64,000 bases of DNA from NCBI RefSeq assembly GCF_016518545.1, contig NZ_JACVTO010000015.1, positions 1 to 64,000 of the forward strand. The letters run 5' to 3'. A model generated the notes under the pieces. It saw only the letters and a program-made list of their open reading frames with translations, was not told the origin of the DNA and searched no databases. The translations under genes and the position numbers were made by a program. Numbering within the stretch: the stretch's first letter is position 1; the number at the start of each line of letters is the position of its first letter. Below are positions 50,831 through 61,200 of this stretch, piece by piece. Origin of the DNA: Pseudomonas sp. S30 (GTDB lineage: Bacteria > Pseudomonadota > Gammaproteobacteria > Pseudomonadales > Pseudomonadaceae).

Positions 50831-51658
50831 ATGGCCAGTTTCGAACGTCACGGATGCCGCCTGCACTATGAAGTCCACGGCCAGCAAGTCCATGGCCAGG
50901 GCGAGCCGCTGGTGCTGCTGCACGGCCTGGGCTCCAGCAGCCAGGATTGGGAGCTTCAGGTGCCAGCGCTCAGCCGCCATTACCCGGTGATCCTAATGGA
51001 CATCCGCGGCCACGGTCAGTCGGACAGGCCCCGCGACGGCTACCGCATCGACACCTTCAGCGACGACCTGCTCGCCCTGCTCGACCACCTGGGCACCGGG
51101 CCAGTGCACTTGGTCGGCCTGTCCATGGGCGGCATGGTGGGCTTCCAGTTCGCCGTGGACCACCCACAGCGGCTGCGCAGCCTGTGCATCGTCAACAGCG
51201 CCCCCGAAGTCAAGCGCCACACCCTGCGTCACTGGCTGTGGTGGGCCCAGCGCTGGAGCCTGGCACGCCTGCTCAGTGTGGAAACGGTCGGCCAGGCGCT
51301 GGCCACGCGACTGTTTCCCAAGCCCGGCCAGGCGGTACTGCGCCGCACCATGGCCGAACGCTGGGCACGCAACGACAAGCGCGCTTACCTGCGCAGTTTC
51401 GATGCCATCGTCGGCTGGGGCGTGCAGGAACGCATCGGCCAGATCCAGTGTCCGACCCTGGTGGTGGCCGCCGACCACGATTACACCCCGATACAGACCA
51501 AGCAACACTATGTCGCGCTGATGCCCAACGCGACACTGGCGATCATCGAGGATTCGCGGCACGCTACGCCGTTGGATCAACCCGAGGTCTTCAACCAGAC
51601 CCTGCTGCGGTTTCTCGCAGCCCACGCACGCGCTCAAGGATCATCGAACCCATGCTGA
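50831..51658 (+). CDS. alpha/beta hydrolase
   Basis: A 275-residue alpha/beta hydrolase from the ATG at 50831. It has the oxyanion HGLGSSSQDW, nucleophile elbow GLSMGGMVGF with the catalytic Ser, an acid in VVAADHDYTPI and His in DSRHATPLDQPEVF. It lacks a signal peptide and overlaps the cyclophilin gene by seven bases. It resembles the 3-oxoadipate enol-lactonase/esterase group in general, but no specific substrate can be given. Confidence 0.85.
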   Translation: MASFERHGCRLHYEVHGQQVHGQGEPLVLLHGLGSSSQDWELQVPALSRHYPVILMDIRGHGQSDRPRDGYRIDTFSDDLLALLDHLGTGPVHLVGLSMGGMVGFQFAVDHPQRLRSLCIVNSAPEVKRHTLRHWLWWAQRWSLARLLSVETVGQALATRLFPKPGQAVLRRTMAERWARNDKRAYLRSFDAIVGWGVQERIGQIQCPTLVVAADHDYTPIQTKQHYVALMPNATLAIIEDSRHATPLDQPEVFNQTLLRFLAAHARAQGSSNPC

Positions 51659-52209
51659 AGAAACTGCTGCTCACCGCCTGCTCGCTCGCCCTCGCCACCA
51701 GTGTCGTGGCATCGGACAAAACGCCCCACGTGCTGCTGGACACCAGCTTCGGCCCGGTCGAGATCGAACTCAACGCCGAGAAGGCGCCGATCAGCACCAA
51801 GAACTTCCTGGCCTACGTGGACAGCGGCTTCTACAACAACACCATTTTCCACCGGGTCATTCCAGGCTTCATGGTCCAGGGCGGTGGCTTCACCGAACAG
51901 ATGGTGCAGAAGGACACCAAGGATCCCATCCGCAACGAGGCCAGCAACGGGCTGATGAACACCCGTGGCACGCTGTCGATGGCGCGCACCTCCAACCCCA
52001 ACTCGGCCACCAGCCAGTTCTTCATCAACGTGGCCGACAACGATTTCCTCAACCCTGGCCGCGATGCCGGCTACGCGGTGTTCGGCAAGGTCACCAAGGG
52101 CATGCAGGTGGTCGACCAGATCGTCAACTCGCCCACCACCGTCAAGAAAGGCATGCGCGACGTGCCCGCCGACCCGGTGTTCATCAAGTCGGCCAAACGT
52201 ATCGACTGA
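51652..52209 (+). CDS. ppiA: periplasmic peptidyl-prolyl cis-trans isomerase A (cyclophilin)
   Basis: A 185-residue protein with a signal peptide (MLKKLLLTACSLALATSVVA) and a single cyclophilin domain. Key phrases are FHRVIPGFMVQGGGF, with the catalytic Arg, then MARTSNPNSATSQFFIN and AVFGKVTKGMQVVDQI. It isomerises prolyl bonds of proteins folding in the periplasm. It is coupled to the preceding hydrolase gene by a seven-base overlap. Length matches PpiA. Confidence 0.92.
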   Translation: MLKKLLLTACSLALATSVVASDKTPHVLLDTSFGPVEIELNAEKAPISTKNFLAYVDSGFYNNTIFHRVIPGFMVQGGGFTEQMVQKDTKDPIRNEASNGLMNTRGTLSMARTSNPNSATSQFFINVADNDFLNPGRDAGYAVFGKVTKGMQVVDQIVNSPTTVKKGMRDVPADPVFIKSAKRID

Positions 52210-52264
52210 TCGCAGGTCTCACAGGCTGTGACGCCGCTGGCGCGCGCGACCGACAGGAGCCCCC

Positions 52265-54097
52265 ATGCTGTACCGCCGTTTCGAGCAACTGATCGACATC
52301 TTCCGCGAAGCGCCCAGTGCGGCGCCGCCGAGCACCGTCTGGCCGTTCTACCTGTACTACCTGCGCCAGGTCTGGCCGAGTTTTCTCGCCCTGCTGGTGG
52401 TCGGGCTGGTGGCCTCGCTCATCGAAGTGGCGCTGTTCAGCTACCTGAGCCGGATCATCGACCTGGCCCAGGGCGCGCCCAACGTGAACTTCTTCAGCGA
52501 GCACAGCGGCGAGCTGATCTGGATGCTGGTGGTGGTGCTGGTGCTGCGGCCGCTGTTCTTCGGCCTGCATGACCTGCTGGTGCACCAGACCATCAACCCC
52601 GGCATGACCAGCCTGATCCGCTGGCAGAACCACAGCCATGTGCTCAAGCAGAGCCTGAACTTCTTCCAGAGCGACTTCGCCGGGCGCATCGCCCAGCGCA
52701 TCATGCAGACCGGTAACTCGCTGCGCGACTCGGCGGTGCAGGCGGTCGACGCCCTGTGGCACGTGCTGATCTACGCGGTGAGCTCGCTGGTGCTGTTCGC
52801 CGAGGCCGACTGGCGGCTGATGGTGCCGCTGCTGGTGTGGATCCTCGGCTACATCGGCGCGCTCTGGTACTTCGTGCCACGGGTGAAGGAACGCTCGGTG
52901 GTGTCCTCCGACGCGCGCTCCAAGCTCATGGGCCGCATCGTCGATGGCTACACCAACATCGCCACCCTCAAGCTGTTCGCCCACACCGACCATGAACAGC
53001 AGTACGCCCGCGAGGCCATCGCCGAGCAGACCGAGAAGACCCAACTGGCGTCGCGGGTCATCACCAGCATGGACGTGGTCATCACCACCCTCAACGGCCT
53101 GCTGGTGGTCGCCACCACGGGCCTGGCGCTGTGGTTGTGGAGCCAGTCGCTGATCAGCGTCGGCGCCATCGCCCTGGCCACCGGCCTGGTGATCCGTATC
53201 GTCAACATGTCCGGTTGGATCATGTGGGTGGTCAACGGCATTTTCGAGAACATCGGCATGGTCCAGGACGGCCTGCAGACCATCGCCCAACCGGTGACGG
53301 TGACCGACACGCCCGGCGCCCCGGCGCTGAAGGTCGACCGGGGCGGCGTGCGTTTCGAGCACGTGGACTTTCACTATGGCAAGGGCAGCAAGGTCATCGA
53401 CACGTTAACCCTGGACATCCGCCCGGGCGAGAAGATCGGCCTGATCGGTCCGTCGGGCGCAGGCAAGTCGACGCTGGTCAACCTGCTGCTGCGCCTGTAC
53501 GACGTGCAAGGCGGGCGGATCCTCATCGACGGTCAGGACATCGCCCGCGTCGACCAGGCGAGCCTGCGTGCGCAGATCGGCATGATCACCCAGGACACCT
53601 CGCTGCTGCATCGCTCGATCCGCGAGAACCTGCTGTACGGGCGCCCCGAAGCCAGTGACGACGAGGTCTGGGAAGCCGTGCGCCGGGCTCGCGCCGACGA
53701 GTTCATTCCGCACTTGTCCGATGCCCAGGGCCGCACCGGCTTCGACGCCCATGTGGGCGAGCGCGGGGTGAAGCTCTCCGGAGGCCAGCGCCAGCGCATC
53801 GCCATCGCCCGGGTACTGCTCAAGAACGCGCCGATCCTGATCATGGACGAGGCCACCTCGGCGCTGGACTCGGAGGTCGAAGCAGCGATCCAGGAAAGCC
53901 TGGAGACGCTGATGCAAGGCAAGACGGTGATCGCCATCGCCCACCGCCTGTCGACCATCGCGCGCATGGACCGGCTGGTGGTGCTGGAACACGGCCATAT
54001 CGTCGAAAGCGGCAGCCATGCCGAGCTGCTGGCGCAACGGGGTCTGTACGCGCGGCTATGGCAGCATCAGACCGGCGGCTTCGTCGGCGTGGACTGA
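52265..54097 (+). CDS. ABC exporter, fused permease and ATPase
   Basis: A 610-residue half-transporter. Six transmembrane helices lie in residues 30-330, with the first at about SFLALLVVGLVASLIEVALF. The ATPase has Walker A GPSGAGKST, Q-loop, signature LSGGQRQRIAIARVLL and Walker B ILIMDEATSALD. It works as a homodimer in the inner membrane. Lipid A-core exporters (MsbA) and multidrug pumps share this layout; I cannot name the substrate. It starts 55 bases after ppiA and may be on the same transcript. Confidence 0.88.
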   Translation: MLYRRFEQLIDIFREAPSAAPPSTVWPFYLYYLRQVWPSFLALLVVGLVASLIEVALFSYLSRIIDLAQGAPNVNFFSEHSGELIWMLVVVLVLRPLFFGLHDLLVHQTINPGMTSLIRWQNHSHVLKQSLNFFQSDFAGRIAQRIMQTGNSLRDSAVQAVDALWHVLIYAVSSLVLFAEADWRLMVPLLVWILGYIGALWYFVPRVKERSVVSSDARSKLMGRIVDGYTNIATLKLFAHTDHEQQYAREAIAEQTEKTQLASRVITSMDVVITTLNGLLVVATTGLALWLWSQSLISVGAIALATGLVIRIVNMSGWIMWVVNGIFENIGMVQDGLQTIAQPVTVTDTPGAPALKVDRGGVRFEHVDFHYGKGSKVIDTLTLDIRPGEKIGLIGPSGAGKSTLVNLLLRLYDVQGGRILIDGQDIARVDQASLRAQIGMITQDTSLLHRSIRENLLYGRPEASDDEVWEAVRRARADEFIPHLSDAQGRTGFDAHVGERGVKLSGGQRQRIAIARVLLKNAPILIMDEATSALDSEVEAAIQESLETLMQGKTVIAIAHRLSTIARMDRLVVLEHGHIVESGSHAELLAQRGLYARLWQHQTGGFVGVD

Positions 54098-54192
54098 GTG
54101 CGATTGCGGGCGGGTCCAGCGCGATGGCCACCATGGCCGTGACGCTGCGATTCACCCGCGCGGGGCCGCGCAAGGCGGCCCGATGCCCTGTG

Positions 54193-55320
54193 TCATTCGC
54201 AGCGATACGGCAGCATCGCCCGCGCCTGCTGCGCATAAGCCTTCACCCCTTCGCGCTCCTGCAGCAGAAACTCGTCCACCGCACGGTGTAGCCCAGGATG
54301 GCGCAGGTAATGCCAGGAATGGGTCAGCACCGGTTCGAAACCGCGAATCAGCTTGTGTTCGCCCTGGGCGCCGGCATCGAAACGCTGCAGGCCCTCGGCG
54401 ATGGCATGGTCCATACCCTGGTAGAAACAGGTCTCGAAGTGCAGCCGATCGAATTCGTCCAGGCAACCCCAGTAGCGACCGTACAGGCTGTCACCGCCTA
54501 TCAGGCTCATGGCCATGGCCACATCGCGCCCGCCCTGGCGCGCGATCACCACCCGCAGCGCCTCGGGCATGCGCTCGGCCCACAGGCTGAAGCACTCCCG
54601 GGTCAGGTAGGGCGCACGTCCGCGCACGGCATAGGTGTTGGCGTAGCAGCGGTAGACGAAGTCCCAGCGCGCCTGGTCCAGTTCCTCGCCGCGCAGCCAC
54701 TGGAAGTCGATGCCCTGCCCGGCCACCTGCTCACGCTCCTTGCGCATCTGCTTGCGCTTGCGCGAGGCCAGGGTGTCGAGGAAATCCTGAAAATCCCGGT
54801 AGCCGCGGTTGCGCCAGTGAAACTGGCAACCCAGGCGCTCCAGCCAGTGCGGCTGGGTGAGCATCTGCTGGTCCAGCGCGCTGTCGGTGAAGTTGATGTG
54901 CGCCCCGGACAGTTCGGCCTTGGCCAGGTACTCGGGCAACGCCTTGAGCAGCAGCAGGCCATCATCGGCTGCCGCGCTGAGCAGCCGTGGTCCGCTGACC
55001 GGGCTGAAGGGCACTGCACCTAGCAACTTGGGGTAATAGGCGATGCCGGCACGCTCACAGGCATCGGCCCAGCCATGATCGAACACATATTCGCCGAACG
55101 AGTGCCACTTGCGGTACGCCGGCAGTGCCGCCCGCAACTGCCCCTGGTGCTCGAGCAGCAGATGCTCGGCGGCCCAGCCGGTCTTCTGGCTGACACTGCC
55201 GCTGTCCTCCAGGGCGCTCAGAAAGGCATGGCGCAGGAAGGGCTGGCCGTCCGGCACCAGTGCGTCCCACTGCGAGGCGGGCAACTCGCGCAAATGGGCG
55301 AGGCTGTAGAGGCTGGTCAC
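54193..55320 (-). CDS. FemAB/GNAT-like protein (DUF482)
   Basis: A 375-residue protein from a GTG at 55320; the open frame continues upstream to an ATG at 55368 without a better ribosome site. It shows the FemAB-like acetyltransferase pattern of PF04339: AALPAYRKWHSFGEYVFDHGWADA, INFTDSALDQQML, KRKQMRKEREQV, YGRYWGCLDEFDRLHFETCFYQGMDHAI and HKLIRGFEPVLTHSWHYL. Members are often called GNAT family or peptidogalycan biosynthesis proteins, and their substrate is not established. The gene converges on the ABC transporter and is divergent from the porin gene. Confidence 0.8.
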   Translation of the reverse strand: MTSLYSLAHLRELPASQWDALVPDGQPFLRHAFLSALEDSGSVSQKTGWAAEHLLLEHQGQLRAALPAYRKWHSFGEYVFDHGWADACERAGIAYYPKLLGAVPFSPVSGPRLLSAAADDGLLLLKALPEYLAKAELSGAHINFTDSALDQQMLTQPHWLERLGCQFHWRNRGYRDFQDFLDTLASRKRKQMRKEREQVAGQGIDFQWLRGEELDQARWDFVYRCYANTYAVRGRAPYLTRECFSLWAERMPEALRVVIARQGGRDVAMAMSLIGGDSLYGRYWGCLDEFDRLHFETCFYQGMDHAIAEGLQRFDAGAQGEHKLIRGFEPVLTHSWHYLRHPGLHRAVDEFLLQEREGVKAYAQQARAMLPYRCE

Positions 55321-55582
55321 GGTGTCGACTCCTGGGCACGAGCCACCAGTATCTCCAAAGCCGACCACTCGCTCAAATTTCGCTGAAAAGCCTTATAGCC
55401 AAACGAAGTATCAGTTAACCGCAGCGCCATCAAAAAGACATCATTCTGTCATGCCCCCTCGCAATACTTGCGCCTGTTTTTCGGAAGCCGAGAACCTGTC
55501 TATTCAGGCCGTTTCCGGGGACATGCCAACTTGGGGGCAGGCGCCTGAAGGCCTCCCCACATTTTCCAACAGGGAGAACCTT

Positions 55583-56827
55583 ATGCGTCTTGTTTCTACA
55601 CTTACCGGAGTTAGCCTCACCGGCATGATGCTGGCACTGAGCGCCCCGGCCAGTGCTGCAGTCGACGCCAAGCTGCTCGAAATGCTCCGCGCCAACGGCT
55701 CGATCAACCAGGCGCAGTACAGCGAACTGCAGGCCGACCTGGCGAAGGAAACCAAGGAAAAGGTTGACCAGAAAGCCCAGGCCGACCGCATGAGCTCGTT
55801 CGAACAGAAAGTCGCCTGGGCCGCCAAGACCCAGGTCAAGGGCGACGTGCGCCTGCGCTACGAAGACGTCAACGTGGACAATCCGCGCAGTGGCAGTGGC
55901 AACCAGGACCGCGAGCGGGTGCGTGCCCGCGTCGGCTTCTACAGCGAAATCAACCCGCAGGTCGACGCTGGCGTGCGCATCGCCACCGGCAGCAGCGCCG
56001 ACGGTCGCTCGACCAACCAGAGCCTGGACAACTACTTCGAGAAGAAATCCCTGTGGGTCGACCTGGCCTACCTCGACTGGCACCCCACCGCCATCCCCAA
56101 CCTGCACCTGATCGGCGGCAAGATGCAGCAGCCGTGGGTGAGCATGGGCGACATCATCTGGGACAGCGACCTGAACCCCGAGGGTGTAGCAGTCACCTAC
56201 AAGACCAACCTGGGTGGCACCGAGCTGTTCGGCAGCGCCGGTCACTACACGCTCAAGGACAACGTCGACGGCGACGGCGTGCAGTTCAAGCATGACGCCC
56301 AGCTGTACCACGGCCAGTTGGGTGCGCGCTTCGCACCGGCCGACACCCTCAAGCTGACCGTCGGCGGCAGTGTCTACGGCTACGACAACGACAAGGAATC
56401 GGCAGCCCTTCGCCAGTTCGGCAACACCACCAACGAGTTCAACCTGGTCGAAGGCTTCGGCCAGATCGACTTCACCGGCTTCGCCATCCCGCTGGCGGCC
56501 TATGGCCAGTTCGTCAAGAACACCCAGAGCACCGACGGCGAAGACAAGGGCTGGCTGGCAGGCCTGAAGAGCAAGATCGGCGCCTGGAGCCTGGACTACA
56601 ACTACCGCGACGTGCAACGCAACGCGGTGGTCAGCGCCTTCACCGATTCGGACTTCGGCAACGGCTTCACCGGTGCCCGTGGTCACAAGTTCAAGGTCGG
56701 CTACGAGATCGACAAGAACTTCGCCGTCGGTGCAGCCTACCTGATGGCCAAGACCGACCGTTCGCAGTTGCCGAACACCGACGCCGACGTGGACACCCTG
56801 CAGGTGGACCTGGAAGCCAAGTTCTAA
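55583..56827 (+). CDS. outer-membrane porin (Porin_5-like)
   Basis: A 414-residue protein from the ATG at 55583 (AGGGAG seven bases before). Signal peptide to about residue 25 (ALSAPASAA). A short helical stretch follows (LLEMLRANGSINQAQYSELQADLAKETKEK), then a beta-barrel beginning VKGDVRLRYEDV and ending DTLQVDLEAKF with terminal Phe as is usual for outer-membrane proteins. Proteins of this type are putative general porins in Pseudomonas. The 262 bases upstream hold no gene and must contain its promoter. Confidence 0.85.
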   Translation: MRLVSTLTGVSLTGMMLALSAPASAAVDAKLLEMLRANGSINQAQYSELQADLAKETKEKVDQKAQADRMSSFEQKVAWAAKTQVKGDVRLRYEDVNVDNPRSGSGNQDRERVRARVGFYSEINPQVDAGVRIATGSSADGRSTNQSLDNYFEKKSLWVDLAYLDWHPTAIPNLHLIGGKMQQPWVSMGDIIWDSDLNPEGVAVTYKTNLGGTELFGSAGHYTLKDNVDGDGVQFKHDAQLYHGQLGARFAPADTLKLTVGGSVYGYDNDKESAALRQFGNTTNEFNLVEGFGQIDFTGFAIPLAAYGQFVKNTQSTDGEDKGWLAGLKSKIGAWSLDYNYRDVQRNAVVSAFTDSDFGNGFTGARGHKFKVGYEIDKNFAVGAAYLMAKTDRSQLPNTDADVDTLQVDLEAKF

Positions 56828-56853
56828 GCGTTCATTCACCTCTGCGTCACTTG

Positions 56854-56895
56854 ACGGGAACCGCCGCTACCCATCCGGCGCTTCCCGTTTTTTTC
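56854..56895 (+). terminator. terminator after the porin gene
   Basis: ACGGGAA (56854-56860) pairs with TTCCCGT (56882-56888), with an inner CCGCCG/CGGCG pairing, followed by seven T. A clear factor-independent terminator. Confidence 0.85.
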
Positions 56896-56916
56896 ATGGG
56901 CGGGTCACCCGCTCAC

Positions 56917-58038
56917 TCAGCGCTTGCGTAAGATCACGCTGCCGATCGAATAGCCCGCGCCGAACGAGCTGAGCACGCCCACCGATCCGGCTGCCAGGTC
57001 GTCCTGATACAAATGGAACGCGATCACCGAGCCAGCCGAACTGGTGTTGGCGTAGCGATCCAGGATCACCGGCGCCTCGTCCTCGTTCACCTCGCGCCCC
57101 AGCAGCTTCCTGACGATCAGGTGGTTCATGCTGAGGTTGGCCTGGTGCAGCCAGAAACGCTTGACGTCGGTCGGTTGCAGGTCGTTTTCGGCCAGGTGCT
57201 GGCCGATCAGCTCGGCGACCATCGGGCACACTTCCTTGAACACCTTGCGCCCTTCCTGCACGAACAGCTTGTCGGCCGCGCCTTCGCCCTCCTCCGCCGC
57301 CCGGTTGAGGAAGCCGAAGTTGTTGCGGATATTGTTGGAGAAGGTGGTCAGCAGCTTGGTGCTGACCACGTCGAAGCCGTGCACCGACGTGGCCAGGTCG
57401 GCGCGTTCGAGCAGCACGGCGGTGGCCGCGTCGCCGAAGATGAAGTGGCTGTCGCGGTCACGGAAGTTCAGGTGGCCGGTGCAGATCTCCGGGCTGACCA
57501 CCAGGATCGCCCGCGCCTGGCCCAGCTGGATGGCGTTGGCAGCGTTCTGGATGCCGAAGGTGGCCGAGGAACAGGCCACGTTCATGTCGAAGCCGAAACC
57601 CTGGATGCCCAAGGCCTGCTGCACCTCGATGGCGATGGCCGGGTAGGCGCGCTGCAGGTTCGAGCAGGCGACGATCACCCCGTCGACATCGGCCGCGCTG
57701 CGACCGGCACGCTCCAGGGCCTGGCGGGCCGCCGCCGTGGCCATCTCGCAGAGAATCGAAGGCTGGTCGTTGCTGCGTTCGGGCAGACGCGGCTTCATGC
57801 GCTGGGGGTCGAGGATGCCGGCCTTGTCCATGACGAAGCGACTCTTGATACCCGAGGCTTTCTCGATGAATGCAGGGTCGGACAGCGGCGCCGCTTGCAC
57901 TTCGCCGCGCTCGATGGCCTCGGCGTTGTCGTAGTTGAACTGCTGCGACCAGGTGTTGAAGGACTCCACCAGTTCTTCGTTGGAAATGCTCTGGGCCGGG
58001 GTAAACAGGCCGGTGCCGCTGATCACGACGTTGTGCAC
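56917..58038 (-). CDS. beta-ketoacyl-ACP synthase III family protein
   Basis: A 373-residue KAS III. The catalytic Cys lies in NVACSSATFG, His in LHQANLSMN and Asn in YANTSSAGSVIAFHL, all intact. It is longer than FabH (about 320) because of insertions in the first half (FNTWSQQFNYDNAEAIERGE). The P. aeruginosa homologue PA3286 condenses medium acyl-CoA with malonyl-ACP and feeds octanoate into fatty acid synthesis. It is monocistronic, facing the porin gene across a terminator. Confidence 0.88.
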   Translation of the reverse strand: MHNVVISGTGLFTPAQSISNEELVESFNTWSQQFNYDNAEAIERGEVQAAPLSDPAFIEKASGIKSRFVMDKAGILDPQRMKPRLPERSNDQPSILCEMATAAARQALERAGRSAADVDGVIVACSNLQRAYPAIAIEVQQALGIQGFGFDMNVACSSATFGIQNAANAIQLGQARAILVVSPEICTGHLNFRDRDSHFIFGDAATAVLLERADLATSVHGFDVVSTKLLTTFSNNIRNNFGFLNRAAEEGEGAADKLFVQEGRKVFKEVCPMVAELIGQHLAENDLQPTDVKRFWLHQANLSMNHLIVRKLLGREVNEDEAPVILDRYANTSSAGSVIAFHLYQDDLAAGSVGVLSSFGAGYSIGSVILRKR

Positions 58039-58248
58039 GGTCGTTCCTCTGGTCGATGGCCGGTGCCGCTAGGGCGCAGGCCGGGATGGTCTTGGGTGAT
58101 GGCACTTTCGTACCAATTGCAACATGTAAGGGTGTGTCACGCCCCTTGCTAGCGGGTCAGCCCGCGCCCTGCTGGGTGCGGGCCCGCCGTGACAGGCCAT
58201 GGCGCAATCATGAAAATTTCCGCCAGTGTGCCACAAAATCGGGCCGAA

Positions 58249-61200
58249 TCAGCCCTCCACCAGCCCCCACTGCTTGCTCAGACGCTTATCGGAAATCGGC
58301 AGCTTGGTGCCCAACTGCTGGGCGAACAGCGAAACCCGGTATTCCTCGAGCAACCAGCGGTACAGCACCAGCTGCGCATCGCGCTTGCCCTCCTGAGCGT
58401 GTTTCTCGGCACGGGCCTGGTACTGGTTCCACAGGTTGCCCAGCTCTGCGCTCCACACGCGATCCTTCTGCACCTGGCTGCCGAGCTTTTCCAGGCGCAA
58501 TTCGATGGCCTTGAGATAGCGCGGCAGTTCCTTGAACCACGGCGCCGGTGTCTGTCGGACGAAGCCCGGGTAGACCAGATGGCTCAATTGCTGACGGATG
58601 TCGTTCAAGGCCACCGCCTGGCTGAGGTCGATCTTGCCCTTGAAGCGCTTCTGCAAGCCGTGCCACAGCTTCAGCACCTCCAGCGTCTGACGCGCCAGGC
58701 GCTCGGCATGCTCGGTCCAGGCACCGCGCTTGCGCTCGGCCAGCGAGGCCAGCGCGGCGCCGTCGCGCGGCAGGCTGTCCTCATCCTCCAGAATGCAGCT
58801 GTCCAGGCTGGCCAGCAGGATGTCCTCCACCAGCGATTCGACACGCCCCAGCTCGCGGTACAGCAGCCCCAGCTCGGTCAGCCCCGGCAGCTTGCCGCGC
58901 AGGAACTTGGCCGGCTCGGCCAACTGTTGCAACAGCAGACGCTGCAGGGCGCGCCGGTGCTGGAACTCGGCCTCGGCCTGGGTCGAGAAACGGCCCTCAC
59001 GCACGCTGCCGGCGTCTTCGACCAACGCCGGGTACACCGTCAGCGACAGGCCTGCGATCTTCTGCTGGGCGGTCTGCGCCACTTCGGCGAAGGCCTTGGC
59101 CTGCACCGGCTGTTCGGTCTTGTCGGTGCGCGGCAGCGCCAACGCCGCCTGGCTGGCGGCCGCAAAGCGCGCCGTGAGTTCGGCCAGGTCGCGGCCTTCG
59201 CCAAGGAACTTGCCCTGGCCGTCGACCACCTCGATGTTCATCCGCAGATGGCCTTCGACTTCGCTGGCCGCCTCGGCCCAGGCTTCGTCGGACACCCGCG
59301 CACCGGTCATGCGCAACAGTTCCTGACCCAGGGCCTGGGGCAGCGCCCCCTGGCCGAAGCTCAGGCGCGCCAGCGCGGCCTTGACGAAGTCCGGCACCGG
59401 CACGAAATTCTTGCGCAGGGCCTTGGGCAGGTTGCGCACCAACGCCACGCACTTGGCTTCCAGCAGCCCCGGCACCAGCCACTCCAGGCGCTCGCCCGGC
59501 AGGTTCGGCAGCAAGGGTGCCGGTACCCGCACGGTGACGCCGTCGCGCGGGTGATTGGGTTCGAAGTGATAGCTCAGTGGCAGTCGCAGATCACCCACCT
59601 GCAGATGGTCCGGATACTGCGCGGCAGTGACCTCGCTGGCCTCGCGGGCCAGCACGTCCTCCTCGCGCATGATCAGCAGGTTGGGGTCCTTCTGGCTGTT
59701 CATCCGATACCAGCTGTCGAAGGTGGCCGTCTGGTGGATCTCCTGCGGCAGGCGCGCCTCGTAGAAGCCGTACAGGGTCTCTTCATCGGCCAGGATGTCG
59801 CGCCGACGCGCCTTCGCCTCCAGCTCGTCGAGCTGTTCGAGCAGGCGCTTGTTGGCGGCCAGGCACTTGGCCCTGGACTGGATCTCGCCGCCGACCAGGC
59901 CCTCACGAATGAACAGCTCGCGCGAGGTCGCCGGATCGATCGGCCCGAAGTGCACCGGCCGGCGACCGACCAGGATCAGCCCGTACAGGGTGATCTGCTC
60001 GAAGGCCACGACCTGGCCACGCTTCTTCTCCCAATGGGGCTCGAAGTGATTCTTCTTGATCAGGTGACCGGCCAGCGGCTCGATCCACTCGGGTTCGATT
60101 TTCGCGACCATGCGCGCATAGAGCTTGGTGGTCTCGACCAACTCGGCGGCCATCAGCCACTGGGGGCGCTTGCGGCCCAGGCCCGAGGACGGATGCACCC
60201 AGAAGCGCCGCTGCCGTGCGCCTTGGTAGTCACCCTCTTCGGCCTTGTGGCCGATCTGGCTGAGCAGGCCGCTGAGGATCGCCTTGTGCAGCGGCTGGTA
60301 GTCCGAGGGGTCCTTGTTCACCGTGAGTTGCAGGTCGCGGCAGATCAGCGACAACTGGCGATGGGCATCGCGCCACTCGCGCAGGCGCAGGTAGTTGAGG
60401 AACTGCTTGCGGCACCAGTTGCGCAACGGATTGGCGGTCAGCGCCTGGCGCTGTTCCTCGAAACCGCGCCACAGGTTGACCAGCGCGGCGAAGTCCGAAT
60501 CCACGTCCTTCCATTGCGCATGGGCCTGGTCGGCGGCCTGCTGGCGCTCGGGCGGTCGCTCGCGGGGGTCCTGCGCCGACAGCGCACTGGCGACGATCAG
60601 CACCTCCTGCAGGCTGCCCTGGCGTGCGCCTTCGAGCAACATGCGCCCCAGCCGCGGGTCGATCGGCAGGCGTGCCAGTTGCCGCCCCAAGGGCGTGAGC
60701 TGGTTCTCGCGGTTGACCGCCGACAGCTCCTGCAGCAGGTTGAAGCCGTCGCTGATGGCCTTGCCGTCCGGTGGCTCGATGAACGGGAAAGCGTCGATGG
60801 CGCCCAGGCGCAGGTGCAGCATCTGCAGGATCACCGCCGCCAGGTTGGTGCGCAGGATTTCCGGATCGGTGAACGCCGGGCGGCCGTTGAAATCGTCCTC
60901 GCTGTACAGACGAATGCAGATGCCCGGCTCGACCCGCCCGCAGCGGCCCTTGCGCTGGTTGGCGCTGGCCTGGGACACCGCTTCGATGGGCAGGCGCTGG
61001 ACCTTGGCCCGGTAGCTGTAGCGGCTGATCCGCGCCGTGCCGCTGTCGATCACGTAGCGGATGCCGGGCACGGTCAGCGAGGTCTCGGCGACGTTGGTCG
61101 CCAGCACCACGCGCCGACCGCTGTGGGACTGGAAGATCCGCTGCTGCTCGGCCGGGCTGAGACGCGCGTACAGCGGCAGGATTTCCGTATGGCGCAGTTG